Source: Xenophilus aerolatus
GTDB taxonomy: Bacteria; Pseudomonadota; Gammaproteobacteria; Burkholderiales; Burkholderiaceae_C
Assembly: GCA_030418545.1 (NCBI GenBank)
Contig: QAIB01000001.1
Span: forward strand, 868,001 to 932,000
Direction: 5' to 3'
DNA: 64,000 nucleotides
Below are positions 28,215 through 37,051 of this stretch, piece after piece; position 1 is the first letter of the stretch; each line of letters opens with the position of its first letter. Position numbers and translations under genes: made by a program. A model generated the notes under the pieces. It saw only the letters and a program-made list of their open reading frames with translations. It made no database searches and was not told where the DNA came from.

Positions 28215-29177
28215 ATGTCCCAGTTGCTCAGCACCGACGTCGTGTCGCGCGGCCAGCGGCTCGCCTACTGGACCGACCTGATCTGCAACGTCTACGTGCA
28301 GCTCGAGTGCGACTCGGTGGACACCGGCGGCGCGCGGCCCTTCGAAGGCAGCATCCGCCAGCACACGCTGCCCAGCCTGGGCATCTCCGTGGTCACGTCC
28401 TCGCCGCAGACAGTGACGCGCACGCCGGGGCACGTGGCGAAGTCGAGCGAAGACTGCTTTCTCGTGAGCATACAGGCCCGCGGCCGTGGCGTGGTGCGCC
28501 AGGACGGCCGCGATGCCGTGCTGGACGCAGGCGATTTCGCGCTCTACGACAGCACGCGCCCCTACCAGCTGGTGTTCGAGCAGGCCTTCGAGCAGATCGT
28601 GCTCAAGCTGCCCGGCGAGCGCCTGCGCAGCGAGCTGCGCGACACCGAGCGGCTCACGGCCACGACCGTATCGGGGCGTCAGGGCGCCGGCCACCTGCTG
28701 CTCAGCATGATCCGGACGCTGCGCGAGGACATCGACGCGCTGCAACCGGCGTCGGCACTGGCCGTCTCGCACGGCGTGCAGAGCATCCTGGTGGCGGGGC
28801 TCCAGACACTGCCCGCCGCCCGCACACCGGTGGTGAGCAATCTCACGGCCTACCACCTCGCACGCGTGAAGCGCTGCATCGACGCGGAACTGGGCGATCC
28901 GGCGCTGTCGGTGGGCACGCTGGCCGGACGGCTCGGCGTGTCCGTGAGCCACATCCACCGCGTCTTCAGGAGCGAGCCGCTCACGCCCTCGCAGTACATC
29001 TGGGACCGCCGCCTCGAAGCCTGCAGCCGCGACCTGCTCGAACCCGCGTTCGCGGGAAGGTCGGTGGCCGAGATCGCCTATGCCCGCGGCTTCAGCGATG
29101 CCGCCCATTTCAGCCGTGCCTTCCGCGACCGCTTCGGATGCACGCCGCGTGAGTGGCGACAGCGGCCGGTCGACTGA
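28215..29177 (+). CDS. AraC-family regulator, probably of nitrilase
   Basis: Transcription factor of 320 residues. Residues 1-190 form an AraC-binding-like N-terminal domain (RGQRLAYWTDLICNVYVQLE, FLVSIQARGRGVVRQDGRDA, GDFALYDSTRPYQLVFEQAF). Residues 215-320 are the paired helix-turn-helix domain (LAGRLGVSVSHIHRVFRSE and VAEIAYARGFSDAAHFSRAF). AAGGAG precedes the ATG. It is divergent from the nitrilase across 197 bp; NitR of Rhodococcus nitrilase operons belongs to the same family, so nitrile-dependent activation is a reasonable inference. Confidence 0.92.
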   Translation: MSQLLSTDVVSRGQRLAYWTDLICNVYVQLECDSVDTGGARPFEGSIRQHTLPSLGISVVTSSPQTVTRTPGHVAKSSEDCFLVSIQARGRGVVRQDGRDAVLDAGDFALYDSTRPYQLVFEQAFEQIVLKLPGERLRSELRDTERLTATTVSGRQGAGHLLLSMIRTLREDIDALQPASALAVSHGVQSILVAGLQTLPAARTPVVSNLTAYHLARVKRCIDAELGDPALSVGTLAGRLGVSVSHIHRVFRSEPLTPSQYIWDRRLEACSRDLLEPAFAGRSVAEIAYARGFSDAAHFSRAFRDRFGCTPREWRQRPVD

Positions 29178-29220
29178 TGGGTCCCGCTCGGGCGGGACCG
29201 TCGTGCGGACCGCCAGGGCC

Positions 29221-29234
29221 TTGACCTGGCTCAA
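29221..29234 (+). promoter_or_regulatory. FNR-like site upstream of ccoI
   Basis: TTGAC-CTGG-CTCAA matches eight of ten consensus bases of TTGAT-N4-ATCAA and keeps the dyad ends TTGA/TCAA. It lies 38 bp before the first ATG of the ATPase gene, so a class II start site would fall almost at that codon; a downstream GTG start (29327) would resolve this. Confidence 0.5.
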
Positions 29235-29272
29235 TACCTCGCCGGCGCGGCGGCGGCACCATTGCACACACC

Positions 29273-31618
29273 ATGGTGGATGCCGTACTCGACCCCCCTG
29301 GCCCGCACCTTGGCCCGGGCCCGCGCGTGCTCGCGCCCAAGCGCGACGCGCAGCTTGCGGGCATTGACGACCCGGCCGAGTGGCCGGCGTTCGGCCGGCC
29401 GCTGGGCGGCGACGATCCGCGCTGGGAGTCATGGGTCGCGGTCGAGGGCATCCATTGCGCGACCTGTGCCCTCACGGTCGAAGACGCGCTGTGTGCCGTC
29501 CCCGGCGTGAGCGCGGCCGCGGTGCAGTCGGGCGGGCGGCGCGCGCGCGTGCTGTGGTCGCCGCAGGCCACGACGCCCTCGCGCTGGTTCGAGGCGGTGC
29601 GCGAGGCCGGCTACCGGCTATCGCCCGTCGGCGCCGACGGCCGCCAGGCGCTGCGCCGGCGCGAGTCGCGCCGTGCGCTCTTCCGCTGGCTGGTGGCGGG
29701 CCTGTGCATGATGCAGGTGATGATGTACGCCGTGCCGGCGTACGTGGCCGGCCCCGGCGAGATGACGCGCGACATCGAGCTGCTCCTGCGCTGGGCCTCG
29801 TGGGTGCTGTCGCTGCCCGTGGTGCTGCTGGCCTGCGGCCCCTTCTTCCGCGGCGCCTGGCAGGACCTGCGGCGCCTGCGCGTGGGCATGGACACGCCGG
29901 TGGCGCTGGGCATCGCCATCGCCTTCGCCGTCAGCACGGCCGGGACCTTCGACCCTGACGGCGCGCTGGGCCGCGAGGTGTATTTCGACTCGCTCACCAT
30001 GTTCGTCTTCTTCCTGCTCACCGGGCGCTGGCTGGAGTCGCGCCTGCGCGACCGCACCGCCGGTGCGCTGGACGCACTGCTCGAACGGCTGCCCGACAGC
30101 GTAGAGCGGCTGCGGCGGGACGGCGGCACGGAGCGCGTCGGCGCCCACCGCCTGCGCGTGGGCGACGTGCTGCGGGTGCGGCCCGGCGAGTCCTTCGCGG
30201 CCGACGGCTGCATCGTCGAGGGCGACACCAGCGCCGACGAGGCGCTGGTGACCGGCGAGGCGCATCCGGTGCCCCGGCCCCGTGGATCGCGCGTGCTTGC
30301 GGGCAGCCACAACGTGGGCGCCCAGGTGCTGGTGCGTGTGGAGGCGCTGGGCGGCGACACGCGCTTCGGCCGCATCGTGGCGCTGATGGAGGCCGCGTCC
30401 GTCGAGAAGCCGCGCCTGGCGCGCGCGGCCGACCGCGTGGCGCGGCCCTTTCTGCTCGTCGTGATGCTGGCCGCGCTGGCGGCGGCCGTGTGGTGGTGGC
30501 CGTCTGGGCCCGGGCATGCGCTGATGGTCGCGGCGTCGGTGCTCATCGTGACCTGTCCGTGCGCCCTGTCGCTGGCCACCCCCGCCGCCATGCTGGCCTG
30601 CGCGGGCGAACGGGCCGGGCAGGGCGTGCTGGTGGCCCACCTGCAGGCGCTGGAAGCGCTGGCCGCGGTCGACACCGTGGTCTTCGACAAGACCGGTACG
30701 CTCACGCGTCCGCTGCCCCGGCTGGACCGCATCTACAGCCGGCGCGGCGTGCCGCCGGGCGACGCGCTCGGCCTGGCGGCGGCGATGGCCTCGGGCTCCG
30801 TGCATCCGGCCTCGCGCGCGCTGGTTGCGGCCTGGACCCAGCATGCGGGCGAGCGCAGCGACTGGACGGCGGCCGAACTGGTCGAGGTCGCCGGTCGCGG
30901 GGTCGAGGGCCGTCTGCTGCCCAGGCGAAGCGCGGGCGCCGCGGGTAGTCGCCTTCGACTGGGCTCGGCCGCGCATTGCGGCGTGCCGGCGCTGGAAGTG
31001 CCGGCGATGCAGGTGCACCTGAGCGACGAGGAGGGCTGGCTGGCCAGCTTCGTCCTCGACGAGGACCTGCGGCCGGACGCCCGCGCCACGGTGGCTGGCC
31101 TGCGCGAGGGCGGCATCGACGTGCGCCTGCTGTCGGGCGACCGCAGCGAGGCCGCGCATCGCCTGGCGAGCGCGGCCGGCATCGGCAACGCGCGCGGCGA
31201 CTGCCAGCCGGAGGACAAGCTCGAGGCGGTGCGCCGCCTGCAATCCGAAGGCCGGCATGTGGCCATGGTCGGCGACGGCCTCAACGATGGGCCGGTCATC
31301 GCCCAGGCCGACGTCGCCTTCGCGGTGGGGCAGGCCGCGGCCGGGACGCGCGCCCGGGCCGACTTCATCGTGCTGGGCGACGCGCTCACCGCCATTCCCG
31401 CCACATGGCGGCAGGCGCGGCGCACGATGCGCGTGGTGCGGCAGAACATCGCCTGGTCGGTGGTCTACAACGCCGCCTGCGTGCCGCTGGCGCTGGCTGG
31501 ATCGATGCCGGCCTGGCTGGCAGGGCTCGGCATGGCGGCCAGTTCGCTGATCGTGGTGCTCAACAGTGCACGGCTCGCGCGCTCGCCGGCCATGCCTGCC
31601 GACGCACCGGGAGCCTGA
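29273..31618 (+). CDS. ccoI: CcoI/FixI copper-type P1B ATPase
   Basis: Inner-membrane P-type ATPase of 781 residues needed for copper delivery to cbb3 oxidase. Metal-binding domain CATC at Cys62/Cys65, eight expected helices, actuator motif TGEA at 327-330 (TGES is usual; the final residue differs), the intramembrane CPC at 428-430, phosphorylation site DKTGT at Asp472, and hinge GDGLNDGPVIAQAD. The following ccoS and ccoN genes fix the role. The first 40 residues are proline-rich and may not be translated if GTG 29327 is the true start. An FNR-like site lies upstream. Confidence 0.95.
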   Translation: MVDAVLDPPGPHLGPGPRVLAPKRDAQLAGIDDPAEWPAFGRPLGGDDPRWESWVAVEGIHCATCALTVEDALCAVPGVSAAAVQSGGRRARVLWSPQATTPSRWFEAVREAGYRLSPVGADGRQALRRRESRRALFRWLVAGLCMMQVMMYAVPAYVAGPGEMTRDIELLLRWASWVLSLPVVLLACGPFFRGAWQDLRRLRVGMDTPVALGIAIAFAVSTAGTFDPDGALGREVYFDSLTMFVFFLLTGRWLESRLRDRTAGALDALLERLPDSVERLRRDGGTERVGAHRLRVGDVLRVRPGESFAADGCIVEGDTSADEALVTGEAHPVPRPRGSRVLAGSHNVGAQVLVRVEALGGDTRFGRIVALMEAASVEKPRLARAADRVARPFLLVVMLAALAAAVWWWPSGPGHALMVAASVLIVTCPCALSLATPAAMLACAGERAGQGVLVAHLQALEALAAVDTVVFDKTGTLTRPLPRLDRIYSRRGVPPGDALGLAAAMASGSVHPASRALVAAWTQHAGERSDWTAAELVEVAGRGVEGRLLPRRSAGAAGSRLRLGSAAHCGVPALEVPAMQVHLSDEEGWLASFVLDEDLRPDARATVAGLREGGIDVRLLSGDRSEAAHRLASAAGIGNARGDCQPEDKLEAVRRLQSEGRHVAMVGDGLNDGPVIAQADVAFAVGQAAAGTRARADFIVLGDALTAIPATWRQARRTMRVVRQNIAWSVVYNAACVPLALAGSMPAWLAGLGMAASSLIVVLNSARLARSPAMPADAPGA

Positions 31619-31619
31619 G

Positions 31620-31757
31620 GTGGACGTCCTCTTCGTGCTCGTTCCTTTGTCGGTGCTGATGGTGCTCGCCATCATCTTCGGCCTCTGGTGGGCCGTGGAG
31701 CGCGGGCAGTTCGACGACATCGAGCGTGAAGGTTCACGCATTCTCGGCAACGATTGA
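31620..31757 (+). CDS. ccoS: CcoS, cbb3 oxidase assembly protein
   Basis: Single-pass membrane protein of 45 residues read from GTG at 31620, one base after the ccoI stop. It has the family form: hydrophobic segment [20 protein letters not shown], then [19 protein letters not shown], where the aromatic/GQFDD region is the CcoS signature. CcoS is required for cofactor insertion into CcoN. Its stop codon overlaps the FNR box of ccoN. Confidence 0.92.
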   Translation: MDVLFVLVPLSVLMVLAIIFGLWWAVERGQFDDIEREGSRILGND

Positions 31758-31767
31758 TCCGGATCAA
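31754..31767 (+). promoter_or_regulatory. Perfect FNR box of the ccoNOQP promoter
   Basis: TTGAT-CCGG-ATCAA is an exact match to the FNR/Anr consensus and fully palindromic. It overlaps the ccoS stop and ends 57 bp before the ccoN ATG, suitable for class II activation at -41.5. The fnr gene is 5.3 kb downstream. Confidence 0.92.
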
Positions 31768-31824
31768 GTGTCGCGCCCGCATGGCGCTCGACACTGCAGT
31801 CATCCCCAACGGACGACTGCGACC

Positions 31825-33273
31825 ATGCCGACCCACGATGCTTCTCCCGCGACCTACACCGACACGGTCGTCCGACAGTTCTCGCTGATGGCGGTGGTGT
31901 GGGGCGTGGTCGGCATGCTGGTCGGCGTGGTCATCGCCGCGCAGCTCGCCTGGCCCGACCTCAACCTGGGCATCCCGTGGCTCAGCTACGGCCGCCTGCG
32001 CCCGCTGCACACCAATGCGGTGATCTTCGCCTTCGGCGGCTGCGCGCTCTTCGCCACCAGCTACCACGTGGTGCAGCGCACCTGCCAGGTGCCGCTCTTC
32101 GCCCCGAAGCTCGCGGCCTTCACCTTCTGGGGCTGGCAGGCCGTCATCGTCGCGGCCGCCATCTCGCTGCCGCTGGGCTACACCACCGGCAAGGAGTACG
32201 CCGAACTCGAATGGCCGATCGACATCCTGATCACGCTGGTGTGGGTGTCCTATGCCATCGTGTTCTTCGGCACGGTGGGCACGCGCAAGGTGCGCCACAT
32301 CTACGTCGCCAACTGGTTCTACGGCGCCTTCATCATCGCGGTCGCACTGCTGCACGTGGTCAACAGTGCCGAGGTGCCTGCGGGCTGGATGAAGAGCTAT
32401 TCCGCCTACGCCGGCGTGCAGGACGCGATGGTGCAGTGGTGGTACGGCCACAACGCGGTGGGCTTCTTCCTCACGGCGGGCTTCCTGGGAATGATGTACT
32501 ACTACATCCCCAAGCAGGCCGGGCGGCCGGTGTACAGCTACCGGCTGTCGATCGTGCACTTCTGGGCGCTGATCTTCACCTACATGTGGGCCGGCCCGCA
32601 CCACCTGCACTACACGGCGCTGCCGGACTGGACCCAGTCGCTGGGCATGCTGTTCTCGCTGATCCTGCTGGCGCCCAGCTGGGGCGGGATGATCAACGGG
32701 ATCATGACCCTCTCGGGGGCCTGGCACAAGCTGCGCACCGATCCGATCCTGCGCTTCCTGATCGTCGCGCTGTCTTTCTACGGCATGTCGACCTTCGAGG
32801 GCCCGATGATGTCCATCAAGACGGTCAATGCCCTGAGCCATTACACCGACTGGACCATCGGCCACGTGCATTCCGGCGCCCTGGGCTGGGTGGGCCTGAT
32901 CTCGATGGGTTCGCTGTACTACCTGATCCCGCGCATGTGGGGCCGCACCACCATGTACAGCACGCGGGCCATCGAGCTGCATTTCTGGATGTCCACCATC
33001 GGCATCGTGCTGTACATCGCCGCCATGTGGATCGCCGGCGTGATGCAGGGCCTGATGTGGCGCGCCATCAATCCCGACGGCACGCTCACCTACACCTTCG
33101 CCGAGGGCGTGAAGGCGACCTATCCCTTCTACGTCGTGCGCCTCACGGGCGGCCTGCTGTACCTCGCCGGCATGCTGGTGATGGCCTGGAACGTCTGGAT
33201 GACGGTCGCCTCCGGCCGCGTGCAGCGCGCCACCGTGCCGGCCCTCGCCACAGCCTCCACCGCCTCCGCATGA
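31825..33273 (+). CDS. ccoN: Cytochrome cbb3 oxidase subunit I
   Basis: Catalytic subunit of 482 residues, twelve-helix haem-copper oxidase of the C type that reduces O2 with high affinity. Histidine ligands are visible in [11 protein letters not shown] (low-spin haem), [20 protein letters not shown] (Cu side, with the cross-link tyrosine later in the C family), [14 protein letters not shown] and [17 protein letters not shown] 31825 follows the FNR box; longer in-frame translation upstream is not conserved. First gene of the ccoNOQP operon. Confidence 0.98.
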   Translation: MPTHDASPATYTDTVVRQFSLMAVVWGVVGMLVGVVIAAQLAWPDLNLGIPWLSYGRLRPLHTNAVIFAFGGCALFATSYHVVQRTCQVPLFAPKLAAFTFWGWQAVIVAAAISLPLGYTTGKEYAELEWPIDILITLVWVSYAIVFFGTVGTRKVRHIYVANWFYGAFIIAVALLHVVNSAEVPAGWMKSYSAYAGVQDAMVQWWYGHNAVGFFLTAGFLGMMYYYIPKQAGRPVYSYRLSIVHFWALIFTYMWAGPHHLHYTALPDWTQSLGMLFSLILLAPSWGGMINGIMTLSGAWHKLRTDPILRFLIVALSFYGMSTFEGPMMSIKTVNALSHYTDWTIGHVHSGALGWVGLISMGSLYYLIPRMWGRTTMYSTRAIELHFWMSTIGIVLYIAAMWIAGVMQGLMWRAINPDGTLTYTFAEGVKATYPFYVVRLTGGLLYLAGMLVMAWNVWMTVASGRVQRATVPALATASTASA

Positions 33274-33294
33274 TGGCTCGAAGCCCTTGACACC

Positions 33295-33924
33295 ATGAGC
33301 AGCTCCAACACCGAAAAGACCGGCTTCTCGCACGAGAAGGTCGAGACCAACAACTTCCTGATGATCGTGCTCATCCTGCTGGTGGTCGCCGTGGGCGGCC
33401 TGGTGGAGATCGTGCCGCTGTTCTTCCAGAAGTCGACCACCGAGCCGATCGCCGGCCTGAAGCCCTACACCGCGCTGCAGCTCGCCGGCCGCGACATCTA
33501 CCTGCGCGAGGGTTGCTACAACTGCCACTCGCAGATGATCCGCCCCTTCCGCGCCGAGACGCTGCGCTACGGCCACTACTCGGTGGCGGGCGAGTTCGTC
33601 TACGACCACCCCTTCCAGTGGGGCAGCAAGCGCACCGGTCCGGACCTGCACCGCGTGGGCGGCAAGTACAGCGACGAATGGCACCGTGTGCACCTGAACA
33701 ACCCGCGCGACGTGGTGCCGGAGTCGAACATGCCGGCCTACCGGTGGCTCGAGAAGACCCCCGTGGATGCCGCCGCCATGCCGTCGCACATGAAGGCCTT
33801 GCGCCGCGTCGGCGTGCCCTACACCGACGAGGAGATCGGCACCGCCGTCGCCGACGTCGACGGCAAGACCGAGATGGACGCGCTCGTGGCCTACCTGCAG
33901 TCGCTCGGCCGCAACCTCAAGTGA
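33295..33924 (+). CDS. ccoO: Cytochrome cbb3 oxidase subunit II (monohaem)
   Basis: Membrane-anchored monohaem cytochrome c of 209 residues. One N-terminal helix ([20 protein letters not shown]) and the haem motif Cys74-Cys77-His78 ([17 protein letters not shown]), a fully conserved CcoO segment, with axial Met in [10 protein letters not shown]. It takes electrons from CcoP to CcoN. 21 bp after ccoN. Confidence 0.97.
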   Translation: MSSSNTEKTGFSHEKVETNNFLMIVLILLVVAVGGLVEIVPLFFQKSTTEPIAGLKPYTALQLAGRDIYLREGCYNCHSQMIRPFRAETLRYGHYSVAGEFVYDHPFQWGSKRTGPDLHRVGGKYSDEWHRVHLNNPRDVVPESNMPAYRWLEKTPVDAAAMPSHMKALRRVGVPYTDEEIGTAVADVDGKTEMDALVAYLQSLGRNLK

Positions 33925-33946
33925 AGCCAGCACCGGGAGTCGACCC

Positions 33947-34084
33947 ATGAACCTCACCTTCCTGCGCGAAGCCGCCACCGTCGTGTGCTTCCTGCTCTTC
34001 GTCGGCATCGTCTGCTGGGCCTACGCGCGCAGCAACCGCACCCGCTTCGACGAAGCCGCCCGCCTGCCCTTCGAGCAGGACTGA
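33947..34084 (+). CDS. ccoQ: Cytochrome cbb3 oxidase small subunit
   Basis: Protein of 45 residues between ccoO and ccoP: MNLTFLREAATVVCFLLFVG, one helix, then WAYARSNRTRFDEAARLPFE, the standard CcoQ tail. CcoQ stabilises the complex. GGGAG lies just upstream of the ATG. Too short for many gene finders, but position and sequence are diagnostic. Confidence 0.93.
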   Translation: MNLTFLREAATVVCFLLFVGIVCWAYARSNRTRFDEAARLPFEQD

Positions 34085-34115
34085 GAACGCGCCTCACCCT
34101 TCGCAGAGCCAAGCC

Positions 34116-35030
34116 ATGAGCGATTTCGTCAGCAACTTCTGGTCCCACTACGTGGCGGCCGCCTCGATCCTGAGCATCGTCGGCTGCCTGCTGCTGCTGT
34201 GGCTCACGGCGCGCAAGCGCGTGGTCGCCGACAGCGACAACACCACAGGCCACGTCTGGGACGAGGACCTGCGCGAGGCCAACAACCCGCTGCCGCTGTG
34301 GTGGGTGGGCCTGTTCGTCATCACCATCGTGTTCGCATTCGCCTACCTGGCCTTCTACCCCGGCCTGGGGCGCATGGCGGGGCAACTGGGCTGGAGCTCG
34401 GCCGGCGAATACGCCGACGAGGTGAAGAAGGCCGAGGCCGAACTGGCGCCGGTCTACGGCCGCTTCGCATCGATGACCACCGAGCAGATGGCGGCCGATC
34501 CCGCGGCCCATGCCATCGGCGAGCGCCTCTTCATGAACAACTGCGCCCAGTGCCACGGTTCCGATGCGCGCGGCAGCAGGGGCTTTCCCAACCTGACCGA
34601 CGACGACTGGCTCTACGGCGGCACCCCGGAGAAGATCGTCGAGACCATCACCAAGGGACGTTCCGGCACGATGCCGCCGATGGCCGCCGCCGTGGGCAGC
34701 GCCGATGACGTCAAGAACCTTGCGAACTACGTGCTGAGCCTGTCGGGCAGCCCGCACGACTCGGTGCGCGCCGGCCTGGGCAAGACGCACTTCACCGCCT
34801 GCGCGGCCTGCCACGGCATCGGCGGTGTGGGCAACCAGGCGCTCGGCGCGCCACGCCTGTCCGACAACATCTGGCTGCACGGCTACGGCGAGGCGGCCAT
34901 CATCACGGCCATCACCCAGGGCCGCCATGGCGAGATGCCGGCGCAGGAAGGCCGCCTGACCGATGCGCAGATCAAGGTGCTGGCCTCCTACGTCTGGGGC
35001 CTGTCGAATGGGGCGAGCGCCGCTCGTTGA
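34116..35030 (+). CDS. ccoP: Cytochrome cbb3 oxidase subunit III (dihaem)
   Basis: Dihaem cytochrome c of 304 residues. Two N-terminal hydrophobic segments (about 13-32 and 60-80) frame TGHVWDEDLREANNPLPLWW, the CcoP signature. Haem sites are Cys143-Cys146-His147 (NCAQCHGSDARG) and Cys229-Cys232-His233 (ACAACHGIGG), with methionines in GTMPPM and GEMPAQ. It accepts electrons from soluble cytochromes or bc1. Its stop is one base from the ccoG start. Confidence 0.97.
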   Translation: MSDFVSNFWSHYVAAASILSIVGCLLLLWLTARKRVVADSDNTTGHVWDEDLREANNPLPLWWVGLFVITIVFAFAYLAFYPGLGRMAGQLGWSSAGEYADEVKKAEAELAPVYGRFASMTTEQMAADPAAHAIGERLFMNNCAQCHGSDARGSRGFPNLTDDDWLYGGTPEKIVETITKGRSGTMPPMAAAVGSADDVKNLANYVLSLSGSPHDSVRAGLGKTHFTACAACHGIGGVGNQALGAPRLSDNIWLHGYGEAAIITAITQGRHGEMPAQEGRLTDAQIKVLASYVWGLSNGASAAR

Positions 35031-35031
35031 C

Positions 35032-36474
35032 ATGGAACGCGCGGACGACGTTGCTGCCGCACCTGGTGGATCGCCTGCGCGGGTGATTCCCATCGCCGCC
35101 GAGGGCGTCGCGCTCTACGCCGCGTCGAAGAAGGTCTATCCGCGCACCATCGACGGGCGCTTCGCCCGCTGGCGCTGGGCCATGGTGTTTCTCACGCAGG
35201 CGGTGTTCTACGGCCTGCCCTGGATCGAGTGGGGCAACCGGCAGTCGGTGCTGTTCGACCTGGCGGCGCGTCGCTTCTACCTCTTCGGCTGGGTGCTGTA
35301 CCCGCAGGACCTGATCTACCTGGCCGGGCTGCTGGTCATCTCGGCGCTGTCGCTCTTTCTCTTCACCGCGGTGGCCGGGCGCCTGTGGTGCGGCTTCAGC
35401 TGCCCGCAGACCGTCTACACCGAGATCTTCCTCTGGGTCGAGCAGAAGATCGAGGGCAACCGCGGCGCCCGCATCCGTCTCGACGGCGACCACCTGTCGA
35501 TGGAGAAGCTGGTCAAGAAGTGGTTCAAGCACCTGGTGTGGATCGCCATCGCCGCCTGGACGGGCTTCACCTTCGTGGGCTACTTCACGCCGATCCGCGA
35601 GCTGGGCCTGGCCTTCCTGCAGACGCGCATGGGCTCGTGGGAGGTGTTCTGGGTCTTCTTCTACGGCTTCGCGACCTACGGCAACGCCGGCTTCATGCGC
35701 GAGCAGGTGTGCAAGTACATGTGCCCCTACGCGCGCTTCCAGAGCGCGATGTTCGACCGCGACACGCTGATCGTGAGCTACGACGCGCAGCGCGGCGAAC
35801 GCCGCGGTCCGCGCCGCAAGGACATGGATGCACGGGCCGCGGGCCTGGGCGACTGCATCGACTGCGCGCTGTGCGTGCAGGTCTGCCCGACCGGCATCGA
35901 CATCCGCAACGGCCTGCAGTACGAGTGCATCGGCTGCGGCCTGTGCGTGGATGCGTGCAACTCGGTCATGGACAAGGTGCAGCTGCCGCGCGGCCTCATC
36001 CGCTACGACACGCAGAACGGCCTGGCGGGGCGCTGGTCGCCGGCGCAGGTCATGCGGCGCGTGTTCCGGCCGCGCGTGCTGGTCTACGCCGGCGTGCTGA
36101 CGCTGCTCGTGGTGGGCCTGCTGGCCAGCCTGGTCACACGCACGCCGCTCAAGGTCGACGTGGTGCGCGACCGCGCCTCGCTGGCGCGGCTGGTCGAGGG
36201 CGGCCGGCTGGAGAACGTGTATCGCCTGCAGGTGATGAACGCCACCGAGTCCGCGCAGCGCTACCGCATCGAGGCCCGCGGGCTCGACGGTCTCGCCCTG
36301 GCGAGCGAGAACTCGGTCGAGGTGGGACCGGCCGAGTCCCGCTGGGTGCCGGTGCGGCTGCAGATCGTGGACGGAACCGCCTCGCCGGGCTCCCACCCCA
36401 TCCATTTCGACGTGCGGCAGGAGCAGGGCGGGGCGCAGGTGTCGGAGAAATCCGTGTTCCTGGTGCCGCGCTGA
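35032..36474 (+). CDS. ccoG: CcoG, cbb3 oxidase-linked cupric reductase
   Basis: Membrane iron-sulfur protein of 480 residues. Several helices, the CGFSCPQTVYTEIF segment, a two-cluster ferredoxin part (CIDCALCVQVCPTGID and CIGCGLCVDACNSVMD) and a C-terminal periplasmic Ig-like domain (about 360-480). CcoG reduces Cu(II) to Cu(I) for cbb3 assembly in the studied cases. MERADD at 35032 is chosen over an upstream in-frame start that would overlap ccoP by 68 bp. Confidence 0.95.
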   Translation: MERADDVAAAPGGSPARVIPIAAEGVALYAASKKVYPRTIDGRFARWRWAMVFLTQAVFYGLPWIEWGNRQSVLFDLAARRFYLFGWVLYPQDLIYLAGLLVISALSLFLFTAVAGRLWCGFSCPQTVYTEIFLWVEQKIEGNRGARIRLDGDHLSMEKLVKKWFKHLVWIAIAAWTGFTFVGYFTPIRELGLAFLQTRMGSWEVFWVFFYGFATYGNAGFMREQVCKYMCPYARFQSAMFDRDTLIVSYDAQRGERRGPRRKDMDARAAGLGDCIDCALCVQVCPTGIDIRNGLQYECIGCGLCVDACNSVMDKVQLPRGLIRYDTQNGLAGRWSPAQVMRRVFRPRVLVYAGVLTLLVVGLLASLVTRTPLKVDVVRDRASLARLVEGGRLENVYRLQVMNATESAQRYRIEARGLDGLALASENSVEVGPAESRWVPVRLQIVDGTASPGSHPIHFDVRQEQGGAQVSEKSVFLVPR

Positions 36475-36500
36475 TGCGACAGCCCGAAGGAGAACGACCC

Positions 36501-36794
36501 ATGACGAACCGCAAGCTTCCCGCAGCCGACGCCCCCTGGTGGCGACATCCGATCATGTGGATGGTGGTCGGTGGGCCCGCCATCGTCGTGCTGGCGGCCA
36601 TCTACACCGCGTGGCTGGCGATGCGATCGCCCGACCCGGTGGTCGAGGCCGACTATTACCGCCGCGGCATCGAGATCAACCGCACCCTGGCCGGCGGCAC
36701 TGCGATGCTGCCGGCGCAGGCGGGCCGCAACCATGCGATGACGCCGGCGGACGACCTGCCGCAAGCGCTGCAGGCGCGCAGGGAGGCGAGATGA
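36501..36794 (+). CDS. ccoH: CcoH/FixH, cbb3 oxidase assembly protein
   Basis: Protein of 97 residues with one helix (MWMVVGGPAIVVLAAIYTAW) and the FixH signature DPVVEADYYRRGIEINRTLA. It aids assembly of the oxidase, probably with CcoI. AAGGAG precedes the ATG. Its stop overlaps the next ATG (ATGA). Confidence 0.93.
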   Translation: MTNRKLPAADAPWWRHPIMWMVVGGPAIVVLAAIYTAWLAMRSPDPVVEADYYRRGIEINRTLAGGTAMLPAQAGRNHAMTPADDLPQALQARREAR

Positions 36795-37051
36795 AGGGCC
36801 TGCTGTGGGCGATGTGCGTGCTGTGGCCGTCGTTCCTGGCGGCCTGCGCGCTCGAGATGCTGGTCTTCGGGCTGGTGGATCCGGGCGACCTGCACTGGCC
36901 GGCGGCCGGCGGCCCGCTGTCGCGGCAGGCGGTCTACGCGCTGGGCTTCTTCGCCTTCTGGGCCGCCACCGCGGCATCGAGCGCGCTGACGGCGATGCTC
37001 ATCAAGACGCCGCCGCTGCCGCAGGAGCTCAGGCGCACACCGTCGGATTGA
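36791..37051 (+). CDS. Small two-helix membrane protein at end of cco operon
   Basis: Protein of 86 residues with two hydrophobic segments (LLWAMCVLWPSFLAACALEM and VYALGFFAFWAATAASSALT). Coupled to ccoH by an ATGA overlap, so it belongs to the operon. No named family recognised; small membrane proteins at this place are common in Burkholderiales and an accessory assembly role is plausible. Its 3' end overlaps the convergent fnr gene by 23 bp. Confidence 0.8.
   Translation: MKGLLWAMCVLWPSFLAACALEMLVFGLVDPGDLHWPAAGGPLSRQAVYALGFFAFWAATAASSALTAMLIKTPPLPQELRRTPSD

Noticed and set aside
30251-30262. TGEA in CcoI as a sign of an inactive ATPase
   Set aside because: The essential Gly and Glu are kept and all other catalytic motifs are intact; the Ser-to-Ala change at the last position is likely tolerated.
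29618-31750. 710-codon minus-strand frame across ccoI
   Set aside because: Antisense shadow of the P-type ATPase; low-complexity composition and no start context.
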